Shown: piece after piece, positions 1 through 9,507 of the stretch
Position numbering within the stretch: position 1 is the first letter of the stretch
Layout: each line of letters opens with the position of its first letter
Assembly (NCBI RefSeq): GCF_001421325.1
Contig: NZ_LMJY01000016.1
Span: 248,307-312,306, forward strand
Direction: 5' to 3'
Source: Novosphingobium sp. Leaf2
Lineage (GTDB): Bacteria; Pseudomonadota; Alphaproteobacteria; Sphingomonadales; Sphingomonadaceae
DNA: 64,000 bases
Notes under the pieces: model-generated
Databases searched by the model: none
Told to the model about the DNA's origin: nothing
Seen by the model: the letters and a program-made list of their open reading frames with translations, nothing else
Program-made: the position numbers and the translations under genes

Positions 1-308
1 GATCGTTCTTCACCACCGCGCTGGTGGCGCTGGGCGGCTTCGGACTGGTGCGCGCGATCGCGGCCACCAAGTTCCTGAACTTTGCCACCAACCTGTCCGC
101 GCTGATCGCACTGATCGTGGGCGGCCACATGCTGTGGGTGCTGGGCGCCGGAATGGCGGTGGCCAATGTCGCGGGCAACCAGGTCGGCGCGCGGCTCGCC
201 ATCCGCCACGGCGGCAAAGGCGTAAGGCCGCTGCTGGTGATCGTGTCCTTCGCGCTGACCGTGAAGCTGCTGTCCGATCCCAAGAATCCGCTGTGGCACT
301 GGCTGTGA
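1..308 (+). CDS. TauE/SafE (TSUP) family permease, C-terminal fragment
   Basis: The open frame is already running at the window edge, so the start and most of the protein are missing. The visible 101 residues contain two hydrophobic stretches, and the segments KFLNFATNLSAL and NVAGNQVGARLAIRHG match the C-terminal half of sulfite exporter TauE/SafE-like inner-membrane permeases as I know the family. The substrate cannot be told; members export organosulfur compounds or sulfite, and many are uncharacterised. The stop overlaps the GTG start of the next gene by four bases, suggesting translational coupling. The fragment status is only due to the window boundary; nothing suggests a pseudogene. 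Confidence 0.8.
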   Translation, partial: SFFTTALVALGGFGLVRAIAATKFLNFATNLSALIALIVGGHMLWVLGAGMAVANVAGNQVGARLAIRHGGKGVRPLLVIVSFALTVKLLSDPKNPLWHWL

Positions 309-805
309 AAAGCCGGCCGCGGTTCCTGATCGCCGCCGCTATGGGAGCGATGCTGGCCCCGCCCGCCCACGCCCGTGAAAGCCTGGGCCTGTATGGCACG
401 TGGGGCGCGTTTCGCGATCCGCTGGTGCCGCGCTGCTATGCCATCGCCATGGCCGATCCGAACGCGATGCGGCGCGAGTATCAGCCGTTCGCGGCCATCG
501 GCATCTGGCCTCGGCGCGGCGCGCGCGGTCAGGTCCATTTCCGCCTGTCCCGCGCTGTCGCGCCGGGCACGCCGATCACCTTGCGCATCGGCAGCCAGCG
601 GATCGTGCTGACCGGCGGCGGCGGCGATGCCTGGCCCAAGGACGAGCGCGACAACGCCGCGATCACCGCCGCCATGCGCTCTGCCCCAGCGATGACGGTC
701 TACGCACGCGATACCCGCCGCCGTCCGTTCTTCAGCACCTGGACACTTGCCGGTGCGGCGTCCGCCATGGATGCCGCATTGATCGGCTGCGCGCGACCGC
801 GCTGA
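305..805 (+). CDS. Small secreted protein of unknown function
   Basis: This 166-residue protein probably starts at the GTG that overlaps the stop of the upstream permease (GTGA). The N-terminus has basic residues (KSRPR), a hydrophobic run and an AHA cleavage site, so it is probably exported by Sec to the periplasm. The mature part has one Cys near its beginning (PRCYA) and one near its end (IGCARPR), which could form a disulfide. The overall look, a short periplasmic beta-rich protein with paired cysteines, resembles invasion-associated locus B (IalB)-like proteins, but I cannot confirm that. It is probably cotranscribed with the permease; function unknown. Confidence 0.65.
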   Translation: MKSRPRFLIAAAMGAMLAPPAHARESLGLYGTWGAFRDPLVPRCYAIAMADPNAMRREYQPFAAIGIWPRRGARGQVHFRLSRAVAPGTPITLRIGSQRIVLTGGGGDAWPKDERDNAAITAAMRSAPAMTVYARDTRRRPFFSTWTLAGAASAMDAALIGCARPR

Positions 806-866
806 AAAACTGCCACACGCGGGCATCTTCCGTTTTGGGCCGCGATGCCGTATATCGGACCCGATC

Positions 867-2204
867 ATGTCAGACACGAACATCACGCTCGACGGGGCGG
901 ACGCGGTTTCCACCGCTGCCGGCCTCATGCCGATCCCCGGCCATATCGACCCGCTGACGGTGCCACGCCCTTCCCTCGTCGAAGGCGTCACCCCGCGCGA
1001 GGATGGCCGCATCGACCTGCTCGGGCTACCCAAAAAGCGCATCGCCGAACTGTTCGAAACCGCCGGGCTGGATGCCAAGGCCGCGAAGCTGCGCGCCAAG
1101 CAGGTTTACCATTGGCTGTATCATCGCGGCGTGATCGGCTTCGACGCGATGACCGACATCGCCAAGACGATGCGCCCGTGGCTGGCGCAGCGCTATGTGG
1201 TGGGCCGGCCTGAAATCGTGGAGGCGCAGCATTCCAGCGACGGCACGCGCAAGTGGCTGCTGCGCACCGCCGACGCCCACGATTTCGAGATGGTGTTCAT
1301 CCCCGACGCCGATCGCGGGACCTTGTGTGTGTCCTCGCAGGTGGGCTGCACGCTCAATTGCCGGTTCTGTCACACCGGCACGATGCGACTGGTGCGCAAC
1401 CTTACCGTGGGCGAAATCGTGGGCCAGGTGATGCTGGCGCGCGACGCGCTGGGCGAGTGGCCCAAGACCGCCGAGGACAGCCGCCGCCTCGCCGCCGCTG
1501 CTGACCTCGATGAGGATGACGATGACGCAAATGGAGGCGATTATACGCCGGACGGGCGCCTGCTGACCAATATCGTGATGATGGGCATGGGCGAGCCGCT
1601 GTATAACTTCGACAACGTGCGCGATGCGCTGAAACTGGTGATGGACGGCGACGGACTGGCGCTGTCCAAGCGACGCATCACCTTGTCCACCTCCGGCGTG
1701 ATTCCGCAGATGGCGCGGTGCGGCGAGGAGATCGGCGTGAACCTGGCCGTCTCTCTGCACGCGGTGACCAAGGACGTGCGCGACGAGATCGTGCCGGTGA
1801 ACAAGAAGTACGGGATCGAAGACCTGCTGCAGGCGTGTGCCGATTACCCCGGCGCCAGCAACGCACGGCGCATCACCTTTGAATACGTGATGCTCAAGGA
1901 CAAGAACGACAGCGACGCCGATGCGCGCGAGCTGGTCCGGCTGCTGCGCAAGTACGATCTGCCCGCCAAGGTCAACCTGATCCCGTTCAACCCGTGGCCC
2001 GGCGCGCCGTACGAATGTTCGTCGCCCGAGCGAATCAGAACCTTTTCCAACATCATATTCGAAGGCGGCATCTCCGCGCCGGTGCGCACCCCGCGCGGGC
2101 GCGACATCGATGCAGCCTGCGGGCAGTTGAAGACGGCGGCGGAAAAGAAAAGCCGCGCCGAGATCGACAGGCTGCTGGCGGAAAAGGAAGCCGCGCTGGG
2201 CTAA
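867..2204 (+). CDS. rlmN: 23S rRNA/tRNA adenine-C2 methyltransferase RlmN (radical SAM)
   Basis: RlmN uses two SAM molecules to methylate C2 of A2503 in 23S rRNA and A37 in some tRNAs, in the cytoplasm. The 445-residue protein carries the radical-SAM cluster motif CxxxCxxC at C161, C165 and C168. It also has both catalytic cysteines expected of RlmN: C154, seven residues before the cluster as in the E. coli enzyme, and C418 near the C-terminus (DAACGQL). [10 protein letters not shown] and the N-terminal helical domain are typical. It is longer than E. coli RlmN (384 aa) because of an N-terminal extension and an acidic insertion ([11 protein letters not shown]) between the cluster domain and MMGMGEP. 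It is a lone plus-strand gene, convergent with the LysR gene. Confidence 0.96.
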   Translation: MSDTNITLDGADAVSTAAGLMPIPGHIDPLTVPRPSLVEGVTPREDGRIDLLGLPKKRIAELFETAGLDAKAAKLRAKQVYHWLYHRGVIGFDAMTDIAKTMRPWLAQRYVVGRPEIVEAQHSSDGTRKWLLRTADAHDFEMVFIPDADRGTLCVSSQVGCTLNCRFCHTGTMRLVRNLTVGEIVGQVMLARDALGEWPKTAEDSRRLAAAADLDEDDDDANGGDYTPDGRLLTNIVMMGMGEPLYNFDNVRDALKLVMDGDGLALSKRRITLSTSGVIPQMARCGEEIGVNLAVSLHAVTKDVRDEIVPVNKKYGIEDLLQACADYPGASNARRITFEYVMLKDKNDSDADARELVRLLRKYDLPAKVNLIPFNPWPGAPYECSSPERIRTFSNIIFEGGISAPVRTPRGRDIDAACGQLKTAAEKKSRAEIDRLLAEKEAALG

Positions 2205-2238
2205 GGGGGCGAAACGTGCGGCAGCAATGGCCCGACGT

Positions 2239-3045
2239 TCAGCCTGTGGCGCCGTGGCCGGTCAGAGCCGCAACCAGTTCCCGGACCTTCTTCTGCCGCC
2301 ATTGGGGCAGCGGCGCGACCAGCCAGTAACCCCGGCGTGACGGTTCGGGATCGCCAGTCACCATACCTTTGGTCGCTGCGCCTGCCAGCAGCAACGCCGG
2401 GATATGCGCGCGCCCGATGCCCGCCAGCGCGGCGGCCATCGCCTGCCCGGCATCGCTCACCATGATCGCGGGCTTGGCGCTTTCTTCCGCACCGGCGGCA
2501 TTGTCGGGATAAGGATCGCCTGGCCAGCCGATCCAGTCCCCGCTGCCCACTTCCACCCACTCAGCTGCGCCCAGCGCGATGCCTTCCAGATCGCCCGGCC
2601 CGTCCGTCCAGCGTACGGCAAGGTCGAGGTTGGCTTCGGTGAAGTCGGTCATCTCTCCGTCCACCAGCACGTACTGAACTTGCGGGTTCGCGGCCCGGAA
2701 CGCGGCAAGACGCGGCGCCAGCCAGGCGGCGAAAAATTCGCGCGGGGCGGCGATCGTGTAAACGTGGCTGGATTGGCCCGCCTGCATCGCCTGCACCGCA
2801 TCCTCGAAATGGAGGAACCCGGTGCGCAGCGCGGCGAGGCCCGATCCGGCCTCCTCGGTCAGTTCCAGGCCCTTGCTGGTGCGGCGAAACAGCACGACAC
2901 CCAGCAGGTCCTCCAGCGCTCGGATCTGCTGGCCCACGGCGGCCGGTGTTACCGCCAGTTCATCCGCCGCGCGGGTAAACGAAAGGTGGCGCGCCGCAGC
3001 GTCGAACACGCGCAAGGCGTTAAGGGGCAGATGGGTGCGCTTCAT
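2239..3045 (-). CDS. LysR family transcriptional regulator, GcvA-like
   Basis: A 268-residue LysR-type regulator. The N-terminal 60 residues form a winged helix-turn-helix (NALRVFDAAARHLSFTRAAD, then TPAAVGQQIRALE), with the wording typical of GcvA-type LysR members. The remainder is the periplasmic-binding-fold effector domain (residues about 90-260). GcvA-like regulators control glycine cleavage or, in many bacteria, beta-lactamase and other targets, so the target here cannot be assigned. It is the last of the metZ-apaG-lysR minus-strand run, separated from apaG by about 70 bases. No divergent partner gene suggests a regulated operon. Confidence 0.85.
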   Translation of the reverse strand: MKRTHLPLNALRVFDAAARHLSFTRAADELAVTPAAVGQQIRALEDLLGVVLFRRTSKGLELTEEAGSGLAALRTGFLHFEDAVQAMQAGQSSHVYTIAAPREFFAAWLAPRLAAFRAANPQVQYVLVDGEMTDFTEANLDLAVRWTDGPGDLEGIALGAAEWVEVGSGDWIGWPGDPYPDNAAGAEESAKPAIMVSDAGQAMAAALAGIGRAHIPALLLAGAATKGMVTGDPEPSRRGYWLVAPLPQWRQKKVRELVAALTGHGATG

Positions 3046-3115
3046 GGCGCGTTCCTAAGCGTGTGAACGGCGCAGGGCAATATCAACGGGGGCGCGCAAG
3101 TAAGCGCCCGCGCGT

Positions 3116-3514
3116 TCAGCCAGCAGTTGCCGGAGCGGCCAAGGGGAAAAACGGAATATCGGCCTGGAAGGCGCGTTCGCCTTCGTCCCGGAAGATGTAA
3201 TGCCCTTCCATCGAGCCTTGCGCCGTCGACAACGGGCAACCCGACACATAGTCATGGCTCTGGCCGGGCTTCAGCACCGGTTGTTCGCCCACCACGCCTT
3301 CACCCTCGATCACATCGACACGGCCGGTGGCATCGGTGATGCGCCAGTGCCGCGTCATGAGTTGCAAGGTGCGCTCGGTCCCGTTCTCGATCCGGATGTG
3401 ATACACCCAGAACCACTTGCCCGCCTCGATCCGCGATTGCTCAGGCAGAAAGTTCACGGCCACGCGGACCGTAAGGCCATCGGTTATGGCGGTATGCTGG
3501 AACAGTTCCTTCAT
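3116..3514 (-). CDS. apaG: ApaG domain protein
   Basis: ApaG is a small cytoplasmic protein with a fibronectin-III-like fold, linked to Co2+/Mg2+ resistance and Ap4A metabolism in enterics; its biochemical role is not settled. The 132 residues contain the family hallmarks W..TDATG, the glycine-rich GEGVVG, the PVLKPG turn, SGCPLSTAQGSMEGHY and a C-terminal FFPLA. I chose the ATG at 3514. An in-frame TTG twelve bases upstream would add MGSV but has AGG directly against it, whereas the ATG has AGG at a workable distance. It lies about 80 bases downstream of metZ on the same strand. Confidence 0.92.
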   Translation of the reverse strand: MKELFQHTAITDGLTVRVAVNFLPEQSRIEAGKWFWVYHIRIENGTERTLQLMTRHWRITDATGRVDVIEGEGVVGEQPVLKPGQSHDYVSGCPLSTAQGSMEGHYIFRDEGERAFQADIPFFPLAAPATAG

Positions 3515-3591
3515 GACACTACCCAACCTAACGACGATTCAAGCCGGCGACAACCATGTTGCACGCACCGCGATGGCCAAGTGATGAACGG

Positions 3592-4800
3592 TCACAAGCC
3601 CGCTTTTGAAAGGGCCTGGTCGATGTCCTCGATCAGATCGTCGATGTCTTCCAGACCGACGTTCAACCGCAGCATCCCCTCGCCAATGCCCATCGCCTCG
3701 CGCGCTTCGGCACCCATGTTGTGGTGCGTGGACGAAGCGGGATGGCACATCAGTGATCGCGAATCGCCAATGTTGTTGGAAATATCGACCAGTTGCAGCG
3801 CGTCGAGCAGAGCATGGGCCTGCGCCCGCCCGCCATCCAGCACGAAGCTGAAGATCGGCCCGCACGCATCCATCTGTTTCATCGCCAGCGCCTGCTGGGG
3901 ATGACTGTCGAGCCAGGGGTGCAGCATGCGCGGCACCCGGCCTTCGATGAAATTGCCCAGTGCCAGCGCGTTCTGGCTCTGCTTGCGGGCGCGCAAGTCC
4001 AGGGTCTCCAGCCCCTTGAGCACGACCCACGCGTTGAACGGCGACAGGTTGGGGCCGGTGTTGCGCTGGAACGGCAGCAGCACGTCTTTGATGAACGCTT
4101 CAGACCCGCAGACAGCGCCGGCCAGAACCCGGCCCTGCCCGTCCATCAGCTTGGTGGCGGAATAGGCCACCACGTCGATGCCGAATTCCATCGGGCGCTG
4201 CAGCGCGGGCGAACAGAACGCATTGTCTACCACGGTGGTGATGCCGTGGGCCTTGGCCAACTGCGCGATGGCGGCAAGGTCGGCGATGTCCATCGTCGGG
4301 TTCGCGGGCGTTTCAAAGAAGAACACCTTGGTGTTCGGGCGGATCGCCGCTTCCCATTCAGCAAGGTTGCCGGCGTCCACTACACTTACCTCCACCCCAA
4401 AGCGGGGCAATAGGTGATCGCCCAACCAGCGGCACGATCCGAAGGCGGCACGCGCGGTAACCAGATGATCGCCGGCGGACAGCTGGCACAGCAGCGCCGC
4501 GGTCATCGCCGCCATGCCGGAGGCCTGCGTACGGCACGCGTCCGCCCCTTCGAGCAGGGCGATGCGTTCCTCCAGCATCGCCACCGTGGGGTTCTGCAGA
4601 CGCGAATACGTCATCCCGTCGTCCTCGCCCGCAAAGCGCGCGGCAACGGTGGCGGCATCGTCGTAAGAATAGCCGGAGGTGAGGAACAGCGCCTCGCTGG
4701 TTTCACCCATCTCCGAACGCCAGGTGCCGCCGCGGATCGCGCGGGTGGCGGGGCGCCAGTTGCGGGTCTGGGTGCGGTCCTGTCCGGTGGTGCGTTTCAT
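3592..4800 (-). CDS. metZ: O-succinylhomoserine sulfhydrylase MetZ
   Basis: A PLP enzyme of the Cys/Met metabolism family that makes homocysteine from O-succinylhomoserine and sulfide in methionine synthesis. In the 402-residue protein (ATG at 4800, with AGAGG eight bases upstream) the PLP lysine is K217 in AYSATKLMDGQGR. Other family segments are YSRLQNPT, EGADACRTQASGMAAM, ETPANPTMD and VDNAF. MetZ, MetB and MetC are closely related, so the assignment rests on overall similarity to alphaproteobacterial MetZ rather than on a diagnostic residue. A GTG six bases upstream is an alternative start. Its upstream region faces the divergent PMT gene. Confidence 0.87.
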   Translation of the reverse strand: MKRTTGQDRTQTRNWRPATRAIRGGTWRSEMGETSEALFLTSGYSYDDAATVAARFAGEDDGMTYSRLQNPTVAMLEERIALLEGADACRTQASGMAAMTAALLCQLSAGDHLVTARAAFGSCRWLGDHLLPRFGVEVSVVDAGNLAEWEAAIRPNTKVFFFETPANPTMDIADLAAIAQLAKAHGITTVVDNAFCSPALQRPMEFGIDVVAYSATKLMDGQGRVLAGAVCGSEAFIKDVLLPFQRNTGPNLSPFNAWVVLKGLETLDLRARKQSQNALALGNFIEGRVPRMLHPWLDSHPQQALAMKQMDACGPIFSFVLDGGRAQAHALLDALQLVDISNNIGDSRSLMCHPASSTHHNMGAEAREAMGIGEGMLRLNVGLEDIDDLIEDIDQALSKAGL

Positions 4801-4898
4801 GGCCACAGCCTCTATAAGCGCGCATCCCCAAGCGCAAGCGCCGCCCGTGCGGTTCCCCGCTTGCCCAAAGGCGCGAACGCCCCTATCCCGCCGCTCCG

Positions 4899-6182
4899 AT
4901 GCGCCCGCTTGCCAGACACAATCGCGATCCTTTGGGATGGTCCATCGTTCTGGCGCTGGCGTTCGAGGCGCTGGTGCTGTGGCGGCTCACCCTGCCCACC
5001 CGCTACTACTTTGATGAAGTGCATTACGTGCCCGCAGCGCTCAAGCTGCTGCAACTGATCCCGGCCAACCGCGAACATCCGCTGTTCGGCAAGGAAGTGA
5101 TCGCCGCCTTCATCCGCCTGCTGGGAGACCGTCCTCTGGGCTGGCGGCTGGGTCCGGCGCTGTTCGGCGGCCTTGGCCTGTTCGCGTTCTCGCGCCTGGT
5201 CTGGCACGTGACCCAGCGCCGCCGCGTGGCAATCTTCGCCACGGTATTGCTGGCCACCAACTTCATGTGGTTCGTGCAAAGCCGCATTGCCATGCTGGAC
5301 ATGGTCGAGGCCGGGATGTGCATGACCGGGCTGTGGCAGTTCTTCGCCGCCCTGCATGCCCGGCGTACGGGCTTCGCGCGACTGCATCTTGTTGCCAGCG
5401 GCCTGGCGATGGGGCTGGCGCTGGGCGCAAAGTGGAGCTGCGCGCCGGCCCTCGTCATGCCGGGGCTGGTGTTCCTGATCCTGCGTGTGCGTGAAACCGG
5501 CGCGGTTTTCATCGGACGGCGCGGGGCCGGGCCGATCAAGGGCATCAGCCTGGTCGAAGCGGCGCTGTGGCTGGGCGTGTTTCCGATCGCGGTCTACTGG
5601 GCCACGTATCTGCCGGCCATGTTCTACGCCACCCGAACGCTATCCCCGCTGGACTTCATCGGGCAGCACGAACTGATGGTCCACCTGCAGGACAGCGTCA
5701 AAAAGTTCCACCCGTACAAGACGGTTTGGTACCAGTGGGCGCTGGACTGGCGGGGCATCTGGTACCTGTTCGACAATGTGGATGGCGCCCAGCGCGGCGT
5801 GATCCTCATCGGCAATCCGGTGGCGATGATCGCGGGCCTGTTCGCGCTGGGGTGGAGCGTGTGGGCCATCCCTGTGCGCAAACGGTGGGACGCGCTGTTC
5901 TTCGCCGTATTGTACGTCACCTGCCTTGGCATGTGGATCGTCAACGGCAAGCCGGTGCAGTTCTTCTACCACTACCTGCTGCCCGGCGCATTCCTGATGG
6001 CGGTGCTGGCGATGCTAGTCGACGCGCTGTGGGACCGGCGCGATCGCTGGCGGCTGGTGGCACGCGGTGTGATGATCGCATCGGTCGCGATGTTCGTACT
6101 GTTCTACCCGATCATTTCCGGGTGGCCGCTGCCGTTCAAGAACGCCTACAACTTCTGGATGTGGCTGCCCAGCTGGCGGTGA
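4899..6182 (+). CDS. PMT-family (GT39-like) membrane glycosyltransferase
   Basis: A 427-residue integral inner-membrane protein with about ten hydrophobic segments. The first external loop holds FDEVHYVPAA, matching the acidic catalytic motif of the protein O-mannosyltransferase (PMT) GT-C fold, followed by REHPLFGKE. The C-terminal half (KFHPYKTVWYQW, FFYHYLLPG, then further transmembrane helices) matches the PMT four-helix domain. Such enzymes transfer a mannose-like sugar from a polyprenyl-phosphate donor onto a protein or glycan at the outer face of the membrane. The convergent GT2-GtrA gene next door could make that donor, a functional pairing that I infer. Acceptor unknown. Confidence 0.85.
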   Translation: MRPLARHNRDPLGWSIVLALAFEALVLWRLTLPTRYYFDEVHYVPAALKLLQLIPANREHPLFGKEVIAAFIRLLGDRPLGWRLGPALFGGLGLFAFSRLVWHVTQRRRVAIFATVLLATNFMWFVQSRIAMLDMVEAGMCMTGLWQFFAALHARRTGFARLHLVASGLAMGLALGAKWSCAPALVMPGLVFLILRVRETGAVFIGRRGAGPIKGISLVEAALWLGVFPIAVYWATYLPAMFYATRTLSPLDFIGQHELMVHLQDSVKKFHPYKTVWYQWALDWRGIWYLFDNVDGAQRGVILIGNPVAMIAGLFALGWSVWAIPVRKRWDALFFAVLYVTCLGMWIVNGKPVQFFYHYLLPGAFLMAVLAMLVDALWDRRDRWRLVARGVMIASVAMFVLFYPIISGWPLPFKNAYNFWMWLPSWR

Positions 6183-6219
6183 AACCGGCCGTGGCGGGAC
6201 GCGATGCCGGCAGCCCGCA

Positions 6220-7413
6220 TCAGTACTTGCCCCATACGAACTTCGACGACAGCGCGAAATTCCACACCGAACCCAGCACGATGCCGGTGACCACGGCGAT
6301 GGCGCTGTGCACGCCGATGGTTTTCAGCACGGCAGCCGAGCCCACGTTGGTCAAAAGACCCAGCGAGCAGGTGACCGCAAACTGCGCCCAGCCGCGCATC
6401 ACCGGTCCGAAGCCGCGCAGGCGCTTGTCGGAATACGTAAGCTCGTTGTTCAGCACGAAATTGAAGGTCATCGCCACCAGCGCCGCCAGAGTGTTGGCGA
6501 TGTTGAACGTGGCGCTTTCAGACCAGTTGCCCATCACGAAACGCTCGCCAATCACCAGATGGAGCATCACCCACAAGGCAGCCAACTGCACCAGCACGCC
6601 CATCGCACCCACCGTGCCGAACAGCGCGAAGCGGGTGGGGATGATCCGCCCCAGCCACTTGTCGTAAAGTCCTACAAGAAATTCAAACACGACGGTCTGG
6701 TCCAGCTTGCTTTCGCCCTCGGCACGAGCGGCGAAGTTCAGGGGAAATTCCTTGACGCGCAGCGGGGTATCCACCGTCGCCAGAATGTCCAAGAGAATCT
6801 TGAAGCCCACGCCGGAAAGGCGGTGTGCGTCGGCCCGCAGGGTCTGCGTGCGCAGCATGAAAAAGCCGCTCATCGGGTCGGACAATTCCACCCCGGTGAC
6901 CTTGTTGGCGATGCGGTTGGCAAAGCCGGACGCCTTTACCCGGTCTGGCCGGCCCCACGCCTCGGTGCTGGCCCCTTCGGCAAAGCGCGAGGCATAAGCC
7001 AGGTCGTAGGCTCCGGAGGTGATCGCCTGCAGCATTCCCGGCAGGAGCGCGGGATCATGCTGGTGATCGGCATCCATGACCGCCACGACCGGCGCAGCCG
7101 TGGCGCACATGCCCTCGATCGCGGCGCTGGCAAGCCCGCGCCGGCCGATCCGCTGGATGCACCGCACGCGGGGGTCCTGCAACGACAGCCGCCGCGCCTC
7201 GTCACCGGTGCCGTCTGGGCTGTTGTCGTCAACATAGATCGCTTCCCACACGATGCCTTCGAGCGCCTTGTCCAGCCGCTCGACCATCGTCGCGATATTC
7301 TTGCGCTCGTTGTACGTGGGCAGGACAACCGCAAGCTCAAGCGGCCTGCCTTTCGGCAAGACCGACCATGATGCCTGCGCCTCTTGCCCCATGTCGGAAC
7401 TGCTAATGTTCAT
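6220..7413 (-). CDS. GT2 polyprenyl-phosphate glycosyltransferase fused to a GtrA domain
   Basis: 397 residues. Positions about 25-260 are a GT-A family 2 domain of the dolichol-phosphate mannosyltransferase (DPM1) type, with VVLPTYNERKNI, YVDDNSPDGTGD and the metal-binding MDADHQHDP. From about 265 to the end there are four transmembrane helices of the GtrA type (RFALFGTVGAMGVLVQL, NFVLNNELTY, SSKFVWGKY). The enzyme probably charges a polyprenyl phosphate with a sugar on the cytoplasmic side, and the GtrA part may anchor it or help flip the lipid-sugar. It converges on the PMT-type transferase, ending 37 bases from it, which fits a donor/transferase pair. Confidence 0.88.
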   Translation of the reverse strand: MNISSSDMGQEAQASWSVLPKGRPLELAVVLPTYNERKNIATMVERLDKALEGIVWEAIYVDDNSPDGTGDEARRLSLQDPRVRCIQRIGRRGLASAAIEGMCATAAPVVAVMDADHQHDPALLPGMLQAITSGAYDLAYASRFAEGASTEAWGRPDRVKASGFANRIANKVTGVELSDPMSGFFMLRTQTLRADAHRLSGVGFKILLDILATVDTPLRVKEFPLNFAARAEGESKLDQTVVFEFLVGLYDKWLGRIIPTRFALFGTVGAMGVLVQLAALWVMLHLVIGERFVMGNWSESATFNIANTLAALVAMTFNFVLNNELTYSDKRLRGFGPVMRGWAQFAVTCSLGLLTNVGSAAVLKTIGVHSAIAVVTGIVLGSVWNFALSSKFVWGKY

Positions 7414-7468
7414 GCGCCCCGGTTCTACGTCGTAAAGATCAAGATACGGTTATCGTCGATGCCCCACC

Positions 7469-8512
7469 TTAAAGGCGGGCGAGCACCGCGTCACCGATTT
7501 CCTTCGTCCCGGCACTACCGCCCAGATCGCCGCCCTTGACGCCATCGGCCAGCGCCGCAGCGACTGCCGCCTCGATCCGCGCCGCCTGGGCTTCCAACCC
7601 GAAGGAATGGCGCAGCAGCATGGCGGCCGAAAGGATCGTCGCCATCGGATTGGCGATACCCTTGCCGGCAATATCCGGCGCGGACCCGTGGATCGGCTCG
7701 TACAGCCCGAGCGTACCATCGGCCAGGCTGGCCGAGGCAAGCAGCCCGATCGAACCCACGCACATGCTGGCCTGGTCGGACAGGATATCGCCAAACAAGT
7801 TGCCGGTAACGATCACGTCAAACGCGCCGGGGTTCTTCACCAGCTGCATCGCGGCGTTGTCCACATACATGTGAGTCAATTCGACATCGGGATAATCCTT
7901 GGACACCGCGATCACCACGTCGCGCCACAGCTGCGATGTTTCCAGCACGTTGGCCTTGTCCACCGAGCACAACTTGCCGGACCGGCCCTGCGCCGCCTTG
8001 AACCCGACATGGGCGATGCGGCGCACTTCGTCCTCGGCGTAGGACATCATGTCCCACCCCTGACGCTGTCCATCCGCGAGCGTGCGGGTGCCTTTTTCGC
8101 CGAAATAAACATCGCCGTTGAGTTCGCGCACGATCAGCAGGTCGATCTTGCCCGATACTTCCGGGCGCAGCGTGGATAAGTCCTCAAGGCCCTTGAACAC
8201 TGTGGCGGGGCGCAAGTTGGCGAACAGCCCCAGCTCCTTGCGCAGGCCCAGCACCGCCTGCTCGGGCCGCAGCGCGCGTTCCAGGTGATCGAGTGTGAAA
8301 TCGCCGACCGCGCCAAACAGGATCGCATCGACGGAGCGGGCGATGTCCAGCGTGACGGGAGGCAGCGGATGGCCGTGCTTGCGATACGCCGCGCCGCCCA
8401 CGTCGCCTTCGATCAGTTCAAGCCCCGCGATCTCCAGGGCGTCGAGAACCCGCACCGCTTGCTCCGTAACTTCGGGGCCGATCCCGTCTCCCGCAAAAAC
8501 CGCGATGCGCAT
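7469..8512 (-). CDS. leuB: 3-isopropylmalate dehydrogenase
   Basis: LeuB oxidises and decarboxylates (2R,3S)-3-isopropylmalate with NAD+ in leucine synthesis. The 347-residue protein starts at [15 protein letters not shown] (ATG at 8512); the frame stays open further upstream, but that part overlaps recO and lacks similarity. Family features are [28 protein letters not shown], the catalytic [13 protein letters not shown] and the nucleotide loop [18 protein letters not shown]. It begins 11 bases after recO, so it is probably cotranscribed with recO and the genes upstream. The leuCD genes are not in this window. Confidence 0.96.
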   Translation of the reverse strand: MRIAVFAGDGIGPEVTEQAVRVLDALEIAGLELIEGDVGGAAYRKHGHPLPPVTLDIARSVDAILFGAVGDFTLDHLERALRPEQAVLGLRKELGLFANLRPATVFKGLEDLSTLRPEVSGKIDLLIVRELNGDVYFGEKGTRTLADGQRQGWDMMSYAEDEVRRIAHVGFKAAQGRSGKLCSVDKANVLETSQLWRDVVIAVSKDYPDVELTHMYVDNAAMQLVKNPGAFDVIVTGNLFGDILSDQASMCVGSIGLLASASLADGTLGLYEPIHGSAPDIAGKGIANPMATILSAAMLLRHSFGLEAQAARIEAAVAAALADGVKGGDLGGSAGTKEIGDAVLARL

Positions 8513-8523
8513 ACGTGTGTTCC

Positions 8524-9129
8524 CTAGCTGCCGATCCGCCCCAGCCGCTCTCGCAACAGGACGCGCGACGCCATAACGTCTCTTCGGCGATCGGCAAGCG
8601 GGTAGCGGGCCAATTCGCGCCCAATGGCATCGAAGGTGTCGAGAACCGCGCCCCAGTCCTCGCCCGGCAGCGGGCGAACCGGCACGCCGTACCCCAGGTC
8701 GCGTAGCACCAGGACCTCGTAGCGCAGCAGGCCCACCGCCCAGCCCCGCGCGGACGGCGCTACGCAGATCGCATCCAGCAACGCAGACAGCGCCGCGAAG
8801 ACCGCCGGGAACGCTTGTCGTTCGGGAAGCACGGATGCCGCCAGCGCCGTCGTCCAGGCAATGGCGGCGGCGGGCAGCGGCTCGCTGAGCCACGGAGCCC
8901 GGCTGCGGGTCAATTCGATGCGGGCGAAGGGCAGTTGCAAATCGGACCTGGCCCTGATGTCCGTGTCCACCGCATTGCCGGGAATAAGGACTGGCCGAAG
9001 CTGGCGCCCCCTGCCTCCGGCGACATACGCGGCGACCAAACCGTGATCCGCTGTCAGCAGGCGGGCAATGACGGCGGTTTCACCGTGCGCAAAAGCGGCA
9101 CAGACGATGGCGGGCGCGCGAAAGTTCAT
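8524..9129 (-). CDS. recO: DNA repair protein RecO
   Basis: RecO works with RecR/RecF to load RecA on SSB-coated single-stranded DNA. The 201-residue protein has the N-terminal OB-fold segment with [21 protein letters not shown] and [10 protein letters not shown] helical C-terminal domain ([13 protein letters not shown]) follows. It is shorter than E. coli RecO (242 aa) and shows no cysteine cluster, so the zinc-binding module of some RecO proteins is absent. It sits between a small gene of unknown function and leuB on the minus strand with short gaps. Confidence 0.9.
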   Translation of the reverse strand: MNFRAPAIVCAAFAHGETAVIARLLTADHGLVAAYVAGGRGRQLRPVLIPGNAVDTDIRARSDLQLPFARIELTRSRAPWLSEPLPAAAIAWTTALAASVLPERQAFPAVFAALSALLDAICVAPSARGWAVGLLRYEVLVLRDLGYGVPVRPLPGEDWGAVLDTFDAIGRELARYPLADRRRDVMASRVLLRERLGRIGS

Positions 9130-9156
9130 CGCGTGCCGGTGTGCAGCCCAACGGCG

Positions 9157-9444
9157 TCAGTTGCAAATTTCGGAGGTTGGCGCGGCAGGATCGTCGGCAT
9201 TGTCAGCCGCATCGTGTTCGTCCTGCTTGTCCTTGGTGATGAGCGGATTTTCGCCCCGCCCCATCGTCCAGTTGCGGCCCAACCGGACGGAATGGTTGGG
9301 CGCACACCAGATTTCGCCCGACCCGTCGAGCGCGGTGACCCAGATGAGATTATGTTCCTGCCCGTAATCGATCATACCGATGGCATAGCCATCACCTTTG
9401 CCGATAACATGGAGCGGAATAGTGGGATTGAGCTGCGTGAACAT
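9157..9444 (-). CDS. Conserved-looking small protein of unknown function
   Basis: A 95-residue protein starting at MFTQLNPTIP. The preceding in-frame start is only a TTG, while this ATG has AAAGAAAG about eight bases upstream. The first 70 residues look like a compact beta domain (GYAIGMIDYGQEHNLIWV, EIWCAPNHSVRLG) and the tail is acidic and probably disordered (DKQDEHDAADNADD). It has no signal peptide or membrane segment. I do not recognise a family. It lies between ubiK and recO on the same strand and is probably part of that run. Confidence 0.65.
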   Translation of the reverse strand: MFTQLNPTIPLHVIGKGDGYAIGMIDYGQEHNLIWVTALDGSGEIWCAPNHSVRLGRNWTMGRGENPLITKDKQDEHDAADNADDPAAPTSEICN

Positions 9445-9507
9445 TGCGTGCTTTCTTTGGCGCTGCAACGCTCAATGCGCCGGCGCACCCGGCGTTCCCA
9501 CTGGTCC

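Noticed and set aside
8498..8523. GGAAC-N17-GGTT on the minus strand at the recO-leuB junction
   Set aside because: It overlaps the leuB start codon, so transcription from it would begin inside leuB; most likely a chance match.
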